A stretch of DNA of 64,000 nt from Paenibacillus terrigena DSM 21567 (GCF_000374845.1 NZ_KB895413.1:310001-374000); one strand, 5' to 3'. Counted from the stretch's first letter, positions 28,117 to 38,017 are shown. Program-made: numbers and translations. The notes: a model not told the origin generated them from the letters alone.

Positions 28117-29375
28117 AATCTTTATTAGACTTTAGTGGTGATGCTTTTTTAGCGGCATTTTTCTTATATTGCTTGGCCTTCGTATTCTACGTGATTGCAA
28201 TCTCCGGGAAGATGTGGAAGAAATCCGACCCGGCAGCACATTTGAAGCGCTGGAAAGTGATATCGTTTACAACTTCAACGCTTGGTACGATCGCGCAAAT
28301 TACATATTTCTTTACGCGTTGGATTGGCGGAGGCCATATTCCGACCAGTAACATGTATGAATTCATGTCATTTCTCTCCATGATGATCATGGTTGCATTT
28401 ACGATTGTGTATTTAATTTACAGAACTGCGGTATTAGGCGTGTTCGCAGTACCTGTTGCGATTATCGTCATGGCTTATGCGTCGGTGTTCCCGCAAGAAG
28501 TACAGCCGTTAATTCCAGCGCTCAATAGTATCTGGCTCAAAATTCACGTGACGACAGCTGCAACGGGGGAAGCTTTCTTCGCGGTTGGTTTTGCTGCAGG
28601 ACTGATGTATCTTCTACGTACAGTTGACTTTGCTTCGAAGACCAAAAAAGCGGTTAGAGCGCAGCGCTGGGTAGAGATCACATTGTTGTCAGTACTCATT
28701 ATTATAGGTTTTATCGCCTCTGTATTTACGTTCAGAGCGATGGGTTATGAAGCTGTCTTCAAACAAACGATTGTAACAGTTGACAGCCAGCAGCAGGAAA
28801 GTAGTAAAATAGAAGAGGTCAAATACAAGCTGCCTGCCATTGTAGCCCCTTATGATAGCGAAACCGTGAAATTCGACTCCTTCCTGGGGATGAGCAAACC
28901 TCTATTCGAAGCTCCATCTTGGATGAATGGAGCAAATGCGGGACGGAAGCTTAACACAGTCGTTTGGGCCGTAATCTCAGGTCTCATCCTCTATGGTCTG
29001 CTGCGACTTATTGTACGCAAATCGCTTGGTGCAGCGATTCATCCTGCGATGGACGGCATTGATCCGGAAGATTTGGATGAGATCAGCTACCGTGCCATTG
29101 CGATTGGATTCCCGCTCTTTACCTTAGGAGCACTTATCTTCGCTATGATCTGGGCGCAAATCGCTTGGTCGCGCTTCTGGGGATGGGATCCGAAGGAAGT
29201 ATGGGCGCTTATTACTTGGTTGTTCTACAGTGCATATTTACATTTGCGTTTATCGCGCGGCTGGCAAGGAACGAAATCATCATGGCTTGCCGTCATAGGT
29301 TTCTTAGTCGTCATGTTCACACTTGTCGGCGTCAATCTTGTTATTGCTGGTTTACATTCTTACGCAGGAGTATAG
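28113..29375 (+). CDS. resC: Cytochrome c biogenesis protein ResC (CcsA/CcsB type)
   Basis: A 420-residue polytopic protein of the haem handling family. The tryptophan-rich WWD motif is WSRFWGWDPKEVWALITWL, and conserved haem-ligand histidines occur around GGHIPTSNMYEF and near the C-terminus (AGLHSYAGV). It pairs with ResB to ligate haem to apocytochromes outside the membrane. It starts in the last codons of resB (ATGA). Confidence 0.95.
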   Translation: MKSLLDFSGDAFLAAFFLYCLAFVFYVIAISGKMWKKSDPAAHLKRWKVISFTTSTLGTIAQITYFFTRWIGGGHIPTSNMYEFMSFLSMMIMVAFTIVYLIYRTAVLGVFAVPVAIIVMAYASVFPQEVQPLIPALNSIWLKIHVTTAATGEAFFAVGFAAGLMYLLRTVDFASKTKKAVRAQRWVEITLLSVLIIIGFIASVFTFRAMGYEAVFKQTIVTVDSQQQESSKIEEVKYKLPAIVAPYDSETVKFDSFLGMSKPLFEAPSWMNGANAGRKLNTVVWAVISGLILYGLLRLIVRKSLGAAIHPAMDGIDPEDLDEISYRAIAIGFPLFTLGALIFAMIWAQIAWSRFWGWDPKEVWALITWLFYSAYLHLRLSRGWQGTKSSWLAVIGFLVVMFTLVGVNLVIAGLHSYAGV

Positions 29376-29445
29376 AGGGGATAGGTCGAATATACTCCAA
29401 TGCAGATAAATAGAGTTCTACATAAATTGTTGGAGGAGTGCCTAC

Positions 29446-30162
29446 ATGACGGATCAATTGAATCGGATTTTGGTAGTCGATGATGAAGAGCGGATTCGCC
29501 GCTTGTTGAAGATGTATCTGGAGAAGGAAGGTTATATTATCGAGGAAGCCGAGGATGGCGAGACGGCATTGCAGAAATCGCTCGACTCTGACTTTGATCT
29601 TATCTTGCTCGATGTTATGCTCCCAGGGATCGATGGGGTAGAGGTGTGCACACGTCTGCGTCAATCCAAAGCGACTCCGGTCATCATGTTAACTGCTAAA
29701 GGAGAAGAAATTAACCGTGTGCAGGGGTTTGAAGTGGGGGCAGATGATTATGTCGTCAAGCCTTTCAGCCCGCGAGAGGTCATCTATCGTGTGAAGGCCA
29801 TTCTGCGCCGTTCTTCCGCAACTGCATTCTTATCGAAAGAAGCGAATTCAAGCAACAATATCGTATTCCCGCATTTGCTCATTGAGCATGATGCGCATCG
29901 TGTAACGGCAGGCGGACAAGAGGTCGGCCTTACACCGAAAGAATATGAGCTTCTGCATTACTTGGCGGTTTCCCCGGATAAGGTATTCTCACGGGAAGAG
30001 CTGCTTAAGGATGTATGGAATTATGAGTTCTTCGGCGACTTACGGACAGTGGATACCCATGTCAAACGGTTGCGTGAGAAATTGAATAAAGTCTCTCCTG
30101 AATCTGCAGCAATGATTACAACAGTCTGGGGCGTCGGTTACAAGCTTGAGGTGCCGAAATAA
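29446..30162 (+). CDS. resD: Two-component response regulator ResD
   Basis: A 238-residue OmpR-type regulator. The receiver domain has the acidic pair VVDDEERIRR, phospho-acceptor Asp56 in LILLDVMLPG and Lys in VVKPFSPRE. The C-terminal winged helix ends GVGYKLEVPK. In Bacillus ResD activates genes for respiration under oxygen limitation, including cytochrome maturation. The partner kinase follows immediately. Confidence 0.95.
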   Translation: MTDQLNRILVVDDEERIRRLLKMYLEKEGYIIEEAEDGETALQKSLDSDFDLILLDVMLPGIDGVEVCTRLRQSKATPVIMLTAKGEEINRVQGFEVGADDYVVKPFSPREVIYRVKAILRRSSATAFLSKEANSSNNIVFPHLLIEHDAHRVTAGGQEVGLTPKEYELLHYLAVSPDKVFSREELLKDVWNYEFFGDLRTVDTHVKRLREKLNKVSPESAAMITTVWGVGYKLEVPK

Positions 30163-30163
30163 C

Positions 30164-31594
30164 GTGATGTTGTGGAAAAGTGTCGTAGGTAAGCTATGGA
30201 TGACCATCATTGGTCTTGTTGCACTGATTCTTATGATTTTGGGTGTCTTTCTGTTACCTTATATCGATGTGTATCACTTTAAGAATTCCTATGATGTTAA
30301 GCGGCTATTTATTTTTACAGGGATCGTCGGGTTTTCACTCACGACGGTCTTTGCTTTTTTCTTGTTCTATAAAATTACGCAGCCTCTACGGATGCTTAAG
30401 AAAGCTGCGGATCGGATTCGAAAAGGTGAGTATAACACCGATGGTCTGAATATCCGTTCTACCGATGAAATCGGGGAGCTGGCACATACGTTCAGTCATA
30501 TGGCGAAAGAAATGCAAGTCACCATCCAGGACTTGAACCATGAGAAGGAGCATTTGTCGAGCATTCTACGGAGTATGACTGATGCAGTTATTACCTTCGA
30601 TGCCGAAGGCAAAGTCGTATTAGCAAATCCGAGGGGCGAAGATATTCTTCGCGCTTGGAACGACTTATCTTGGGATGGAGACATGGCTGAACGGGAAGTT
30701 GATTCATTCCATATTCCTGAACCGTTGTTAGCCTTATTCCAAGCCGTACTTGAGACGCGTAGTGATCTGACCGACAAGCTCCATGTGCAGCAAGGCGTGT
30801 TCTCCGTTGTTATGGCGCCACTTCATTCGCAGGAAAGTGTTCGTGGAGCCGTTGCTGTGCTCCGTGATGTAACAGAGGAAGTGAAGCTTGAGAAGTTACG
30901 TAAAGATTTCGTGGCGAATGTCTCTCACGAGATTCGTACACCGCTCTCTATGCTTCAAGGCTATAGTGAGGCATTGATGGATGACATTGCTGCATCGCCG
31001 GAGGAGCGCCAAGAGCTGGTCCAAGTGATTCACGATGAGTCGCTGCGGATGGGAAGACTGGTGAAGGATCTACTCGATCTAGCGCGTATGGAAGCAGGAC
31101 ATATCGAGATGCAGCACGAGAGCGTCCAAGTGGATCAATTGATCCAGCGCGTATACCGCAAGTTCGCGGTACTCGCGAAGGAGCGTGACATCCATTTGCT
31201 GCTTGAAGCGCCATCGGAGCCGATGATCTTGGAAGCTGCTGACGAGGATCGATTAGAGCAGGTGCTGACGAACTTACTAGACAATGCATTTCGTCATACG
31301 AATGCAGGGCTTCAGATACTTCTTTCCGCGGGTTATACGGAGACGTCGAAGGGCAGAATGTTGGTGCTTAAGATAGCTGACCAGGGACAAGGGATTCCTT
31401 CGGAGGATGTGCCGTTTATATTCGAGCGTTTCTATAAGGCTGACAAGGCTCGTACGCGCGGAGCGAACGGGGGAACAGGGCTTGGACTTGCAATTGTCAA
31501 AAATATCGTGGATGCACATCGTGCTACGATTGCGGTTCAGAGCACCGTTGGTCAAGGCACGACATTCACAATTACGTTTCCTGTCGAAATCTAA
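30164..31594 (+). CDS. resE: Sensor histidine kinase ResE
   Basis: A 476-residue membrane kinase. Two N-terminal helices are separated by a very short external loop, followed by a HAMP domain (ITQPLRMLKKAADRI), a PAS domain (LRSMTDAVITFDAEGKVVLAN), the phospho-acceptor NVSHEIRTPLSMLQGYSEAL, and an ATPase domain with LLDNAFRHT and GTGLGLAIVKNIV. B. subtilis ResE also uses the PAS domain to sense redox. The GTG at 30164 fits GAGGTG 10 bases upstream and is one codon before an ATG. It is one base beyond the resD stop. Confidence 0.93.
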   Translation: MMLWKSVVGKLWMTIIGLVALILMILGVFLLPYIDVYHFKNSYDVKRLFIFTGIVGFSLTTVFAFFLFYKITQPLRMLKKAADRIRKGEYNTDGLNIRSTDEIGELAHTFSHMAKEMQVTIQDLNHEKEHLSSILRSMTDAVITFDAEGKVVLANPRGEDILRAWNDLSWDGDMAEREVDSFHIPEPLLALFQAVLETRSDLTDKLHVQQGVFSVVMAPLHSQESVRGAVAVLRDVTEEVKLEKLRKDFVANVSHEIRTPLSMLQGYSEALMDDIAASPEERQELVQVIHDESLRMGRLVKDLLDLARMEAGHIEMQHESVQVDQLIQRVYRKFAVLAKERDIHLLLEAPSEPMILEAADEDRLEQVLTNLLDNAFRHTNAGLQILLSAGYTETSKGRMLVLKIADQGQGIPSEDVPFIFERFYKADKARTRGANGGTGLGLAIVKNIVDAHRATIAVQSTVGQGTTFTITFPVEI

Positions 31595-31605
31595 TTTGAA
31601 ATGAC

Positions 31606-31637
31606 AAACACTCTCGTTATGAGGGTGTTTTTTGTGT
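31606..31637 (+). terminator. Terminator after resE
   Basis: The stem ACACTCTC/GAGGGTGT is followed by TTTTTTG. Confidence 0.85.
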
Positions 31638-31693
31638 TTTTTGGTGAAGGAGGCAATAAAATCTTGTTGTTCGTGGAACATCGCGATAATAAG

Positions 31694-31734
31694 AAATGCC
31701 CTCCGACACCAGGGAGTGGTGCGTGGAGGGCATT
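31694..31734 (-). terminator. Terminator after serA
   Basis: On the minus strand AATGCCCTCC pairs with GGAGGGCATT, with an inner CACCA/TGGTG stem, followed by a T-rich tract. Confidence 0.75.
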
Positions 31735-31753
31735 GTATTAAGAACCTATTTCA

Positions 31754-33340
31754 TTAGAGTGTAATTTCTTTGGCTTTCAGAATGCCGTCAATTTGAAGCA
31801 ATTGTCCGATCACGTCTTTTGGTAATCTGCGATCAACAGACAGCGCCATAATTGCATTACCGCCAGCCTCAGAACGACCTACTTGCATGGTTGCGATGTT
31901 GACATCGTTATTTCCTAAGGTTGTACCAACGCTGCCGATCATACCCGGTTTATCGGTGTGAGAAATCAGGATGAGCGTTCCTTCAGGAGCAACGTCTACG
32001 GTAAAGCGGTCAATTTGAACAATGCGCTCACCATAACCGTTCAGTAACGTTCCGGCAACGAGACGTTCTTCCGTAGAAGACTTCAACGTAACTTGAAGCA
32101 GGTTCGTAAAGCCTTTTGTTGCTGCAGACTTCTGCACCACGACGTTTACATCACGGACTTTGGCAAGATGCATGGAGTTGATGATATTCACATCCGAACC
32201 GAGATGGAAAGATAGTACACCTTTAATAATATGACGTGTGATTGGTTGTGTATCGAAATCTGCCAAATCGCCGGAGTATTTCACGTGAATTTCTTGTACT
32301 GGACCATGGATCATTTGAGCAACGAATACGCCTAGCTGTTCACCAAGCTTGAAGTAAGGCTGCAACTTATTGAGCACGTTCGCAGGAACTTGCGGCATAT
32401 TTACGGCGTTCTTGTACGGCTCATTGCGTAGAATATGGAGTACTTGCTCCGATACATCGATGGCCACGTTCTCTTGCGCTTCGATTGTCGATGCACCCAA
32501 ATGCGGCGTAACAACGATTTTCGGATGCTTCAAGAATGGATGATCAGCACGAGGAGGTTCTTCCTCGAATACGTCGAATGCGGCACCAGCGACAATTCCT
32601 TGATCGATCGCTTCAACGAGTGCGAGTTCGTCAACTACGCCGCCACGAGCACAGTTGATGATACGCATTCCTTTTTTCATAACCTCAAATTGAGGTCCCG
32701 AGATCATATGGCGTGTCTCTGGTGTCAATGGTGTATGCACCGTCATGAAGTCTGCATAACGGATGATGTCATCCACTGTTGCAAGAGTCACTTGTAATTT
32801 CTCTGCACGCTCTTCCGTGAGGAACGGATCGTAAGCGAGGATCTCCATCCCGAAGGCTTTAGCGCGTTTGGCAACTTCACTACCGATGCGACCCATTCCA
32901 AGGACGCCGAGTGTCTTGTTACGAAGCTCAACGCCGAGGAAGGACTTACGGTCCCATTCGCCTTGAACAGTCTTCATGTAAGCTTGCGGAATATGGCGGG
33001 ACAAAGCCATCATCATCGCGAAAGTGTGTTCACAAGTTGTAATCGTGTTGCCGTCTGGTGCATTGATGACGATAATTCCTTGTTTGGTTGCTGCTTCGAG
33101 GTCGATATTATCGACGCCGACGCCTGCGCGACCAACCACTTTTAAATTTTTGCCTGCTTCCATAATGCGAGCAGTGACCCGAGTTTGGCTGCGAACAAGT
33201 AGGGCGTCATATTCCCCAATAATCGCGACGAGCTCATCTTCGCTGAGTCCTGTCTTCTTCTCAACCGAAATGTCGGCGGCGTCAACCAATTGCTGAATAC
33301 CCATGTCACTGATCGGATCCGATACTAATACTTTGTACAT
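31754..33340 (-). CDS. serA: D-3-phosphoglycerate dehydrogenase
   Basis: A 528-residue enzyme catalysing the first step of serine synthesis. The NAD-binding motif is [17 protein letters not shown], catalytic residues are in [10 protein letters not shown] and [15 protein letters not shown], and a C-terminal intervening domain plus ACT domain ([14 protein letters not shown]) suggests feedback control by serine. GGGAGG precedes the ATG. It is controlled by a T-box leader on its 5' side. Confidence 0.97.
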   Translation of the reverse strand: MYKVLVSDPISDMGIQQLVDAADISVEKKTGLSEDELVAIIGEYDALLVRSQTRVTARIMEAGKNLKVVGRAGVGVDNIDLEAATKQGIIVINAPDGNTITTCEHTFAMMMALSRHIPQAYMKTVQGEWDRKSFLGVELRNKTLGVLGMGRIGSEVAKRAKAFGMEILAYDPFLTEERAEKLQVTLATVDDIIRYADFMTVHTPLTPETRHMISGPQFEVMKKGMRIINCARGGVVDELALVEAIDQGIVAGAAFDVFEEEPPRADHPFLKHPKIVVTPHLGASTIEAQENVAIDVSEQVLHILRNEPYKNAVNMPQVPANVLNKLQPYFKLGEQLGVFVAQMIHGPVQEIHVKYSGDLADFDTQPITRHIIKGVLSFHLGSDVNIINSMHLAKVRDVNVVVQKSAATKGFTNLLQVTLKSSTEERLVAGTLLNGYGERIVQIDRFTVDVAPEGTLILISHTDKPGMIGSVGTTLGNNDVNIATMQVGRSEAGGNAIMALSVDRRLPKDVIGQLLQIDGILKAKEITL

Positions 33341-33363
33341 TGTGTAAACCTCCCTTTATTGGT

Positions 33364-33642
33364 TAAAAAAAATAAAAACTCTCAATCCGCATACTACTAC
33401 CGTAGTAAGGGACGAGAGTTCAATTCGTGGTGCCACCCTAATTCGCTGCTAAACCATCTAGCAACCTCAATCGGTCCAAAGACCATGAACGATAACGGAT
33501 TCTGCCGACTGCACCTACTTCGATTCAATGCAATAACTCAGGACTGCTGAACTGACTGTTGCATACCGCCGATTTCCACCAACCATCGGCTCTCTGTAGG
33601 CTGCCCTAGCGTTCGTTCCATCAATGCTTTTCACAATTTATT
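33364..33642 (-). ncRNA. T-box leader of serA
   Basis: Reading on the minus strand, a Stem I distal part AGAGAGCCGATGG ... GGTGGAAATCGG at about 33570-33595 is followed by the T-box sequence AGGGTGGCACCACGAATT (33439-33422) and then the terminator stem AACTCTC/GAGAGTT with T-run at 33364-33420. Uncharged tRNA binding would form the antiterminator. A serine-specific leader is inferred from the downstream gene. Serine codons AGC and TCC occur in the Stem I region, but I did not resolve which is the specifier. Confidence 0.93.
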
Positions 33643-33648
33643 TCCAAT

Positions 33649-33677
33649 AATGTATCATCGGAACTGAATAGTGTCAA
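33649..33677 (-). promoter_or_regulatory. serA promoter
   Basis: On the minus strand TTGACA and TACATT are separated by exactly 17 bases, with TGA immediately before the -10 (extended -10). It lies just ahead of the T-box leader. Confidence 0.85.
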
Positions 33678-33813
33678 TAGGAACTTGCCGAACTGTGATG
33701 TTTGTCACACAATCTTCGATATTGGTAATGATATGCCATGTGAAGCCTTGATTCGAAGCGAACTTGAATAGTGATTCCTAGGTTTGTTATGATGCTATTA
33801 CTGTGTTTCCCAC

Positions 33814-34728
33814 TTATTCGTAGAAGAATGGGAGCTGTGGCAGCAATTCATCTTTATAGTACCGGTTTTTATTTTTCTTAAACTCATTGGCTTTTATCGC
33901 ATCGGTACGAAGTAGTAAATCGACGAATTGATGAATGTATTGGACGTTCAACTCGCCACTTTGTCCATTTTGAATCATTTGATCGATTTTCGTCGTAATA
34001 TCTTGTGGGTAGTAAGGTTGATACATATTCTTCTCTAGCAGTATATTGGTGATGAGAAGATTCTTGACCGCAATCGGATAACTCTTCCACTCTGTAATCG
34101 AGACTTTCGGCTGGAATACAACTTGCTTAGGAATTTCCGAATTCATGGTAGAACTCCATTTTAATATGGCAAAATACATTTGTTCTTGGGCTCGTAAGGT
34201 GTAATTCATAGCGCTTTTGATATATTCGTCCTTCGCGAGTTGCTCTACTACAAGTGACCCGGGTATGGAGTTCGCCTTGCTAATGTATTTTGATGTACCC
34301 GTACTGAATAATTTTAATGATTTGAGATAGTTGGTCTGGGCATCTTGAAGTAATGGAGAAGTGCCATTGATCGCGCTTTGATTCGCTTGTTTATATTGTT
34401 CGTCGGCAAGTTTGCCAAGTGCGCGAACGATCGAGGCATTATCCGTTGTTGGATCGCCTGCATTTAATTGGTCCATGTCCTCGAACCACGTATTCTGAAA
34501 TTCTCGATACGGCAGTAGAACTGTGTGATAGAATGATACTAGATCTTGCTGCGGATACGTTCCGACTCGCTTTATTTGCTTGGTGGCAGCCGTCTTCGCG
34601 TCAAATGTGGCTTCCGTCCGATCGGTCCCAACTTTCAAGCCATAAAAGAAGGATCCAACCGCACAAATGAGCATGAAGATGAATCCGAGACTGAAAAAGA
34701 GATAAATTCTAGAGGGTCTTTTTTCCAT
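33814..34728 (-). CDS. Membrane-anchored protein of unknown function
   Basis: A 304-residue protein with one N-terminal membrane helix (IYLFFSLGFIFMLICAVGSFFYGLKVG) and a mostly helical outside domain. The helix is followed by a basic stretch (AATKQIKRVG). I do not recognise a family. Start at 34728 follows AAGGAG by about 9 bases; an upstream ATG at 34833 would add 35 residues lacking a binding site. It is divergent from the CPBP protease gene, with a 63-base space between them holding both promoters. Confidence 0.65.
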   Translation of the reverse strand: MEKRPSRIYLFFSLGFIFMLICAVGSFFYGLKVGTDRTEATFDAKTAATKQIKRVGTYPQQDLVSFYHTVLLPYREFQNTWFEDMDQLNAGDPTTDNASIVRALGKLADEQYKQANQSAINGTSPLLQDAQTNYLKSLKLFSTGTSKYISKANSIPGSLVVEQLAKDEYIKSAMNYTLRAQEQMYFAILKWSSTMNSEIPKQVVFQPKVSITEWKSYPIAVKNLLITNILLEKNMYQPYYPQDITTKIDQMIQNGQSGELNVQYIHQFVDLLLRTDAIKANEFKKNKNRYYKDELLPQLPFFYE

Positions 34729-34791
34729 GTGAAGCGCTCCTTCGATTACTTTGAGTTTAATTAGAATACAATACTTAGAACAGGCAGGACA

Positions 34792-35388
34792 ATGATGAAA
34801 AAAATCAACTTTAAACGCTTCAAGCTCAGACAAGTGACGGTGAATGATCTCAATGACCGCTTATTATTGATTAATTTGTATATCACGCAAGCTCTTACTC
34901 TTATTATCGGTATTATATGGCTCATTTTTCAGAGAAGAAATCCGTTATCTCTATTATCATGGCCAGAGGGCATCGAATTTCTATATTGGGGTGTCGGTCT
35001 CTCTGTTCTTGTCTTGGCTGCAGATCTTCTGGCGGGGCGATTTGTCCCGGAGGAGGCCATGAATGATGGCGGGATTAATGACATGCTCTTCAAGAAGCGG
35101 CCGCTCTGGCATATTTTCATCATTGCGGCGGTCGTATCGATCTGTGAAGAATTGTTATTTCGTGGTGCGATTCAGCATACCTTAGGTCCTTATTGGACGA
35201 GTATTCTATTCGCTGTGATACATGTACGTTACTTGAGACATTGGATTCCGACAGGGCTCGTGTTCGCGATCAGTTACGGAATGGGGTACATTTACATCCA
35301 AGCAGGGACCTTATGGGCACCCATCATCACACATTTCATCGTCGATTTCGTATTAGGACTGATCATTCGTTACCGGAGGGATTCATGA
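34792..35388 (+). CDS. CPBP family intramembrane metalloprotease (Abi-like)
   Basis: A 198-residue multi-helix protein with the family motifs: EExxxR in CEELLFRGAIQ, FxxxH in FAVIHVRY, and a His in ITHFIVDF. It matches YpbD of B. subtilis, located in the same neighbourhood downstream of serA. These proteins process prenylated or other membrane peptides, but the substrate of this one is unknown. AGGCAGG precedes the ATG. Confidence 0.85.
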   Translation: MMKKINFKRFKLRQVTVNDLNDRLLLINLYITQALTLIIGIIWLIFQRRNPLSLLSWPEGIEFLYWGVGLSVLVLAADLLAGRFVPEEAMNDGGINDMLFKKRPLWHIFIIAAVVSICEELLFRGAIQHTLGPYWTSILFAVIHVRYLRHWIPTGLVFAISYGMGYIYIQAGTLWAPIITHFIVDFVLGLIIRYRRDS

Positions 35389-35391
35389 TTC

Positions 35392-35640
35392 ATGAGCAAG
35401 CAGTTAAGTCGAATTGAAAAGTACGGGCGTCGTAGTGCGCGCAAAGATAATAGTGGGCGGAAAAAAACAAAAACAGAGCGTCCGTTAGATTCGGAACAAT
35501 CCGCAGAAGTTGGATCGAGACGGGAACTTCATCCCTCGTATCGCGGGAGACTAACGCGGCTCTTCTATCACTCGCTTATCGTACTTTTTATTCTATTGTT
35601 AATTGGTTTACTATATTGGGGACGCAAGATGATGGCATAA
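35392..35640 (+). CDS. Small membrane-anchored protein, basic N-terminus
   Basis: An 82-residue protein with a highly basic first half (KYGRRSARKDNSGRKKTKTE) and one C-terminal membrane helix (SLIVLFILLLIGLLYWG), so the basic part likely faces the cytoplasm. It starts three bases after the protease stop behind GGAGG and precedes the phosphoesterase by 25 bases, so the three are probably one operon. I recognise no family. Confidence 0.7.
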   Translation: MSKQLSRIEKYGRRSARKDNSGRKKTKTERPLDSEQSAEVGSRRELHPSYRGRLTRLFYHSLIVLFILLLIGLLYWGRKMMA

Positions 35641-35665
35641 TCAAGAGCGAGGGGAAGAAGTTATT

Positions 35666-36514
35666 GTGTTCTGGGTAATCATTGCGATATTCATCTTATT
35701 GATCGTGTTCGTTCTGATTCGAATGATTTATGAAGCAACACATACGGTGATTCAACAGGAACATATTGCGCTGTCCGAACTACCGGAACATTGGACCGAT
35801 ACGACGTTCATGTTCATCAGCGATATTCATCGACGTAAAATCTCGGAGGAATGGGTAGAAGCTTTGATTGTGAAGCATCCACAGATTGAACTGGTGCTGA
35901 TCGGAGGCGATTTGACCGAGCGTGGGGTGCCGCTTGAACGAGTGAGGCATAATATGCAGTTACTACGGAAGATCGCACCTATGTATGCAGTGCATGGCAA
36001 TCATGATTACAATGCCGATTACAGACAATTGGATATTGTGCTTCGGGAGTGCGGCGTTCAAGTGCTTGATAATGAGGCGATATGGCTGGAAAAAGAAGAT
36101 CAAGGTGTGTGGCTCGTCGGTTTAGATGATCTGCTCACGGATCGGGCGAATTTGAGGCTAGCTTTTGCTGAGCCGAGATTACAGCCAGCCTTTACGATCA
36201 TGCTCGTTCATGATCCCGGCATCATTCAGCAATTGCATGACGAACCGATTCATCTGATACTGGCGGGTCATACGCATGGAGGACAATTTCGTTTGCCTGG
36301 GATCGGCCCACTTGTAACACATGGGATATACCGTCAATATTCGTGTGGATTATATACACTAGACAGAATTATTCGTAAGGGAAGCGACAAGCTTATCCAG
36401 GTTTTCATTAGCAGAGGGTTTGGTACATCCCATCTTCCACTTCGTTTATTTTGTCCTGCAGAGGTCCATATCATTACGCTCCACCAAGAAGAAAAGCAAT
36501 CCAAAACACCTTAA
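35666..36514 (+). CDS. Membrane-anchored metallophosphoesterase
   Basis: A 282-residue enzyme with an N-terminal membrane helix and the calcineurin-like two-metal site: DIH in FISDIHRRK, GGDLTE, GNHDYN, a His in MLVHDPG, and GHTHGGQ. It resembles YpbG/YkuE, which occupy a similar position in B. subtilis or act on lipid-linked or nucleotide substrates. The start is a GTG at 35666. Substrate unknown. Confidence 0.85.
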   Translation: MFWVIIAIFILLIVFVLIRMIYEATHTVIQQEHIALSELPEHWTDTTFMFISDIHRRKISEEWVEALIVKHPQIELVLIGGDLTERGVPLERVRHNMQLLRKIAPMYAVHGNHDYNADYRQLDIVLRECGVQVLDNEAIWLEKEDQGVWLVGLDDLLTDRANLRLAFAEPRLQPAFTIMLVHDPGIIQQLHDEPIHLILAGHTHGGQFRLPGIGPLVTHGIYRQYSCGLYTLDRIIRKGSDKLIQVFISRGFGTSHLPLRLFCPAEVHIITLHQEEKQSKTP

Positions 36515-36540
36515 TTAGAGGTTCTGGATTGCTTTTTTTA
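36492..36540. terminator. Bidirectional terminator between converging genes
   Basis: AAAGCAATCCA pairs with TGGATTGCTTT, followed by seven T residues on the + strand. Seen from the minus strand it overlaps the stop of the polysaccharide deacetylase gene. Confidence 0.85.
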
Positions 36541-37383
36541 TTTCATGACCTTCTCGAAATCAATGGCTAGCGGGTTGACGAACGTGTACCCTTTGTCTTC
36601 TAGTTTGGTCAGTAATTCATCCAAGGCTTCAACGGTCCAAGGCAATTCGTGCATCAGAATGTTGCTGCCAGGATGGAGCTGCTCCAATACATTTTTAATT
36701 ACCGCATCAGGTTTGTTTTTGTTCTTCGAATCCCAATCGAGGGATCCATTCGACCATGTCATGAACAACATCCCGTTGTCCTTGACAATTTTGCGTACCG
36801 TGTCGTTACCAATACCGAATGGGGGGCGGAAGAACTTCGGTGCTTCTCCGATCGTATCTTTTACAATTTTCTGTACATCTTCAATTTGTTTTTTGATATT
36901 GGCCTCGGATTCCTTCTTCAGATTAATGTGATCCCAGCTATGATTGCCGATGATTTGTTCCCGGTCGTGGATTAACTTTAACAGCTCCGGATGTGCTTTG
37001 ACACGATATCCATTGACAAAAAATATAGCTTTGGCTTGATGTTTGTCCAAAGTATCAATCAGACTATTGATCATTTTCTCATCTTTTGGACCATCATCGA
37101 AGGTCAGCAGAACTACCTTCTTCTCAATCCCTTCCTGTGCAGGAACAATGTTATAGACTTTGTTCATAACGTAAGATTTGGCGATTGGGGCTTCTGTGCT
37201 TGCAGGCTCGTCAGTTGGCTTCTCTGATGATGGGGTTTGGGTATCGTTCGCAGGTGCTTGAGTTTCAGTACTGGCAATTGGCTGCACCGGAATTTTGTCT
37301 TGTTCAACACTTTTTTGGCCGCAAGCCGTGAGGCTGATGACGAGGGTGAGCAGAATGAACCATTTTGAGGTTGCAGGCTTCAT
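36538..37383 (-). CDS. Polysaccharide deacetylase lipoprotein (NodB family)
   Basis: A 281-residue lipoprotein. The signal peptide ends in the lipobox LTACG. A linker rich in Pro, Thr and Glu follows, then the NodB domain with the metal site LTFDDGPKDE, the His-x3-His motif NHSWDHINL, and RPPFGIGN. The usual activity is N-deacetylation of cell-wall or polysaccharide GlcNAc. I chose ATG 37383 because TGGAGC is 8 bases upstream; an ATG at 37398 is not well placed. Confidence 0.9.
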   Translation of the reverse strand: MKPATSKWFILLTLVISLTACGQKSVEQDKIPVQPIASTETQAPANDTQTPSSEKPTDEPASTEAPIAKSYVMNKVYNIVPAQEGIEKKVVLLTFDDGPKDEKMINSLIDTLDKHQAKAIFFVNGYRVKAHPELLKLIHDREQIIGNHSWDHINLKKESEANIKKQIEDVQKIVKDTIGEAPKFFRPPFGIGNDTVRKIVKDNGMLFMTWSNGSLDWDSKNKNKPDAVIKNVLEQLHPGSNILMHELPWTVEALDELLTKLEDKGYTFVNPLAIDFEKVMK

Positions 37384-37478
37384 GTTTGTTAGCTCCATTT
37401 CCTTATTTTAAACGGGATGAGTTTTAACTGAAGGGTCACAATATGTAATGATCTTATCATAAAGAGGAGGTTTTCGTC

Positions 37479-37913
37479 GTGAAAATGACAGCTTTTATGA
37501 TTGGCGGTGTGCTTGGTGCGGCTGCAGCCGTATATATTAGCAATAACAAGCAGATGATGATGGCCAAAGCAGGTGATATGGGTCAATCCGTGAATGACTG
37601 GATGAGTAAAGCGAAGGATAAAGTAATTGAAGTGACGCTAAGCCCAGCGTTCGGGGATGCGACAGCTTCCTCAGCAACTTCAACAATGTCATCCTCAAGC
37701 CAAGCCCCAAGTAGCTCTGCATCGTCTACACCTTCTTCATCAGCCACTTCCAGCTTTGCATCCTCAACCATGTCTGATACCGAATTCGGTTCAGATCAGT
37801 CGTCAGGAGCAAGCGCAAGCAGCCATACTCAGCTGAAGGATCTGATTAATAAATCAGCTTCTGTCAAACGTGAAGTGGACGCCATTCTGAAAGAAAATAA
37901 CACCTCCTTATAA
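37479..37913 (+). CDS. Small hydrophobic-headed serine-rich protein, unknown
   Basis: A 144-residue protein with an N-terminal hydrophobic segment (AFMIGGVLGAAAAVYIS), a middle of about 65 residues that is largely Ser, Ala and Thr, and a helical C-terminus ending in KREVDAILKEN. The N-terminal layout recalls YtxH-type small envelope proteins, but I make no firm assignment. The GTG at 37479 follows AAAGAGGAGG by 8 bases. It lies alone between two divergent transcription units. Confidence 0.7.
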   Translation: MKMTAFMIGGVLGAAAAVYISNNKQMMMAKAGDMGQSVNDWMSKAKDKVIEVTLSPAFGDATASSATSTMSSSSQAPSSSASSTPSSSATSSFASSTMSDTEFGSDQSSGASASSHTQLKDLINKSASVKREVDAILKENNTSL

Positions 37914-37924
37914 GATGCACCAAG

Positions 37925-37966
37925 AAGATACGCTTATCAGCCTTAGTCAGGCGATAAGCGTATCTT
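37925..37966 (+). terminator. Large inverted repeat, probable transcript end
   Basis: AAGATACGCTTATC pairs with GATAAGCGTATCTT and an inner GCCT/AGGC extends the stem, with a 5-base loop. It lacks a strong T-run, so it could also stabilise the end of the mRNA. Confidence 0.6.
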
Positions 37967-38017
37967 CGGATTTATAAGAACAGTTTATTCGTGAGTAGCG
38001 TAAAATCATATAGGTTG

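Noticed and set aside
37680-37800. Possible assembly error in the serine-rich stretch.
   Set aside because: The frame stays open and codon choice is varied (not a simple repeat), so it is a real low-complexity protein segment.
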